The translations under genes and the position numbers were made by a program. From the NCBI GenBank assembly GCA_964058805.1, contig CAXKVV010001392.1:1-33511 (forward strand): a stretch of DNA of 33,511 nt. Direction: 5' to 3'. Below are positions 31,325 through 33,511 of the stretch, piece after piece (the first letter of the stretch is position 1; the number at the start of each line of letters is the position of its first letter). A model generated the notes under the pieces. It was not told the origin of the DNA, made no database searches, and saw nothing but the letters and a program-made list of their open reading frames with translations. Source of the DNA: Schoenoplectus triqueter (taxonomy: Eukaryota > Streptophyta > Magnoliopsida > Poales > Cyperaceae).

Positions 31325-33511
31325 AACATATGGGCCAAAAATTTTGAAATACTAAAATAACTTTTTCAAATAGCTATTTCTAATGTATTTTACTTATGTT
31401 TTGCGAGAAAATAATATCATAGAATATTCATATCGAAATGTTAATTGAACAAAATTATAATAGGTATAATTAGAATTAATTATATTAATTTGCATGAAAC
31501 TATGTGTATTTGTGGGGCCAAAAATTTTAAAAAAGTCAAATAATGTGTTTAAACAGTATTTTTTTAATGCTTCTTACTTATCTTTTGTGCCAAATTAGCG
31601 TCATAGAATATTCGTATCAAATTTTTAATTAGATAATCTTATAATAGGCATAATTAGAGTAATTATATTAATTTACACGGAATTATATGTAATTATTCAG
31701 CAAAAAGTTTGAGAAACTCAATCAACAAGTTTAGACTGCTGATTTTTAATGCATCTTATTTATATTTTGTGCAAACTTAATGTCGTAGAATACTCATATC
31801 GATGTATTAATTGGATAATATTCTAATAGGAACAATTATGAGTAAATATATTAATTTTTATGAAATTATAAGTAGTTATGAGATAATTAAATTTGAAAAT
31901 CTTAAACAACTTTTTTAAACAGTAATTTCAAATGTATCTTATTTATGTTTTATGGAAAAAAAATTGTCATAGGATATTCATATTGGAGTGTTAATTGGAT
32001 AATTATATAATAGGTAAAATAAGAAGTAATTATATTAATTTGTGCGAAGTTATGTGCAGTTATGTAGCAAAAAAATTTAGAAAACTCAAATAACTTGTTT
32101 AAAAATCTTTTTTTTAATGCGTCTTACTTATTTTTTATGCAAAATTTATATCGTAGAATGTTTATATCGAAGTGTTAATTGGATAATATTCTAATACGAA
32201 TAATTAGGAGTAATATATTAATTTTCATGAAATTATTTATCGTTATGAGGCAATAAATATTAAAAATCTTAAACAACTTGTTTAAACAACAATTTTGAAT
32301 GTATCTTATTTATGTCTTATGTAAAATTAATGTCCTATGATATTCATATTGAAGTATTAATTTGACAATGTTATAATAAATATATTAAGGAGTAATTATA
32401 TTAATTCGCTCGAAATTATGTATAGTTTTGATGCAAAAAATGTTTAAAATCTAAGATAACTTGTTTAAAAAATAGTTTCAAATGCATCTTACTTATATTT
32501 TGTGCAAAATTAGCGTCATAGACTATTATTATCTAAGTTTTAATTGCACAATCATATAATAGGCATAATTAGGAGTAATTATATTATTTTTTAAGAAATT
32601 ATATATAGTTATGCAGCCATTAATTTTTAAAAACTTAAAAAAACTTATTTAAACAATTGTTTTCAATGCATCTTTTTTATGTTTTGTGCAAATTTTGTGT
32701 CGTACAATGTTCATATTATAGTGTTAATAGGATAATCTTCTAATAGGTATAAGTAGAAGTTATTATATTAATTTTTTTCAAAATTATGTATAGTCATGAG
32801 TAAAAAAATGTTTTATGAAAAAATAGTATCTTACTTATGTTTTATGAAAAAAAAAGTATCGTCTGATATTCATATCGATTAGATAATCTTATAATATGTA
32901 TAATTAGGAGTAATGATATCAATTTGTTTGAAAATATGTGTACTTATGCAGCCAAAATTTTTAAAAAACTCAAACAACATGTTTAAACACTTGTTTTTAA
33001 TGCATCCTAATTATGTCTTGTGCAAAATTAGTGTCATAGAACGTTCACATCGAAGTGCTAATTGACTAATATTTTAATGGACATAATTAGGAGTAATTAT
33101 ATAAATTTTTATGAAATTATATTTAGTTATGAGGTCAAAAATGTTGAAATCTTAACTTTTTAAATAGCAGATTGTAATGATCTTACTTTTATATTATGAG
33201 AAAAAAATAGCGCCCTAAAATATTCATTTTGAAGTATTAATTGAACAATATTATAATAGACATAATTAGGAGTTACTATAGTAATTTACACCAAATTATA
33301 TGTAGTTATGTGGCTAAAAATTTTCATAAACGAAAAATAACTTGTTTAAACAGTAGTTTAAATGGACCTAACTTATGTTTGGTGTAATATAGAATATTCA
33401 TATCAAATTTTTAATTGGACAATTTTATAATAGGCATATTTATGACTAATTTTATTAATTTGCAAGAAATTATATGTAGCTATGCGGCCAAAACTTTCGA
33501 AAAACTCAAAC
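31325..33511. repeat. AT-rich satellite array, ~183-bp monomer, 12 copies plus a partial one, running off the window
   Basis: The anchor TAATGCATCTTACTTATGTT (with variants) recurs at 31381, 31565, 31747, 31930, 32115, 32297, 32480, 32664, 32822, 32998, 33175 and 33360. Spacings are 182-185 bases except for shorter steps of 158, 176 and 177. Each monomer also has a conserved GTCATAGAATATTCATATCG block, TTAATTGGATAAT, and TAATAGGCATAATTAGGAG followed by TAATTATATTAATTT. Divergence between copies is high, roughly 20-30 percent by eye. There is no ORF. The array starts near 31325 and continues past the window end. Confidence 0.93.

Noticed and set aside
31325..33511. Regular repeats considered as a CRISPR array
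   Set aside because: The ~183-bp units are contiguous and diverged, with no short identical repeats separated by unique spacers; the context is a plant nuclear genome.

Overview
This window is nuclear DNA from a flowering plant. The evidence is the AT-rich intergenic sequence, short exons joined by GT-AG introns, two genes belonging to plant-type families, and a dense layer of plant transposons (CACTA, Mutator-like, hAT-like, foldback MITEs, a solo LTR) ending in a satellite array. I cannot name the species.

Only two intact genes can be read, both on the minus strand. (1) 8041-8972 is a two-exon gene of the plant DUF1635 family, with an N-terminal coiled coil and a conserved C-terminal block around GPLLQTLLLAGPLPKWRHPPP. 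Its intron ends in a tandem NAGNAG acceptor. (2) 17713-19275 is a six-exon gene for a small single-domain plant rhodanese (sulfurtransferase, STR/SEN1 type) with an intact CRSGVRS active-site loop. No single ORF reveals it because its exons are only 20-126 bases long. One of its introns appears to start with GC instead of GT. The two genes are about 8.7 kb apart and nothing in the sequence links their functions.

Layout: 1-8040 is AT-rich, mostly unassignable sequence with microsatellites and short decayed coding-like fragments. 8041-9250 is the DUF1635 gene and its proximal promoter. 9260-17200 is intergenic DNA with three small transposons whose target duplications can be read (11459-12087, 13825-14278, 14923-15319) and an (AAT)n run. 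A foldback MITE lies at about 17206-17575, then the rhodanese gene, with a 32-37 bp minisatellite in its upstream region.

20192-25546 is a nest of mobile elements. A decayed Mutator-like (MULE) transposase on the minus strand is cut in two by a 3,037-bp CACTA element (22289-25325, perfect 12-bp TIRs, ACA duplication). The CACTA element itself carries exon-like pieces of a cellular gene and a 142-bp MITE. A 649-bp solo LTR (20192-20840, TCTAT duplication) borders the MULE relic. 25547-31324 is AT-rich DNA with a 923-bp element with long inverted repeats (28464-29386) and a possible SINE (30453-30652). From about 31325 to the window end there is an AT-rich satellite array of ~183-bp monomers whose two subtypes partly alternate.

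There is no prokaryotic content: no operons, CRISPR, or rRNA genes, and no convincing tRNA gene. The window's interest is in transposon nesting and gene capture, the two splice-site oddities and the satellite, not in a new multigene system.
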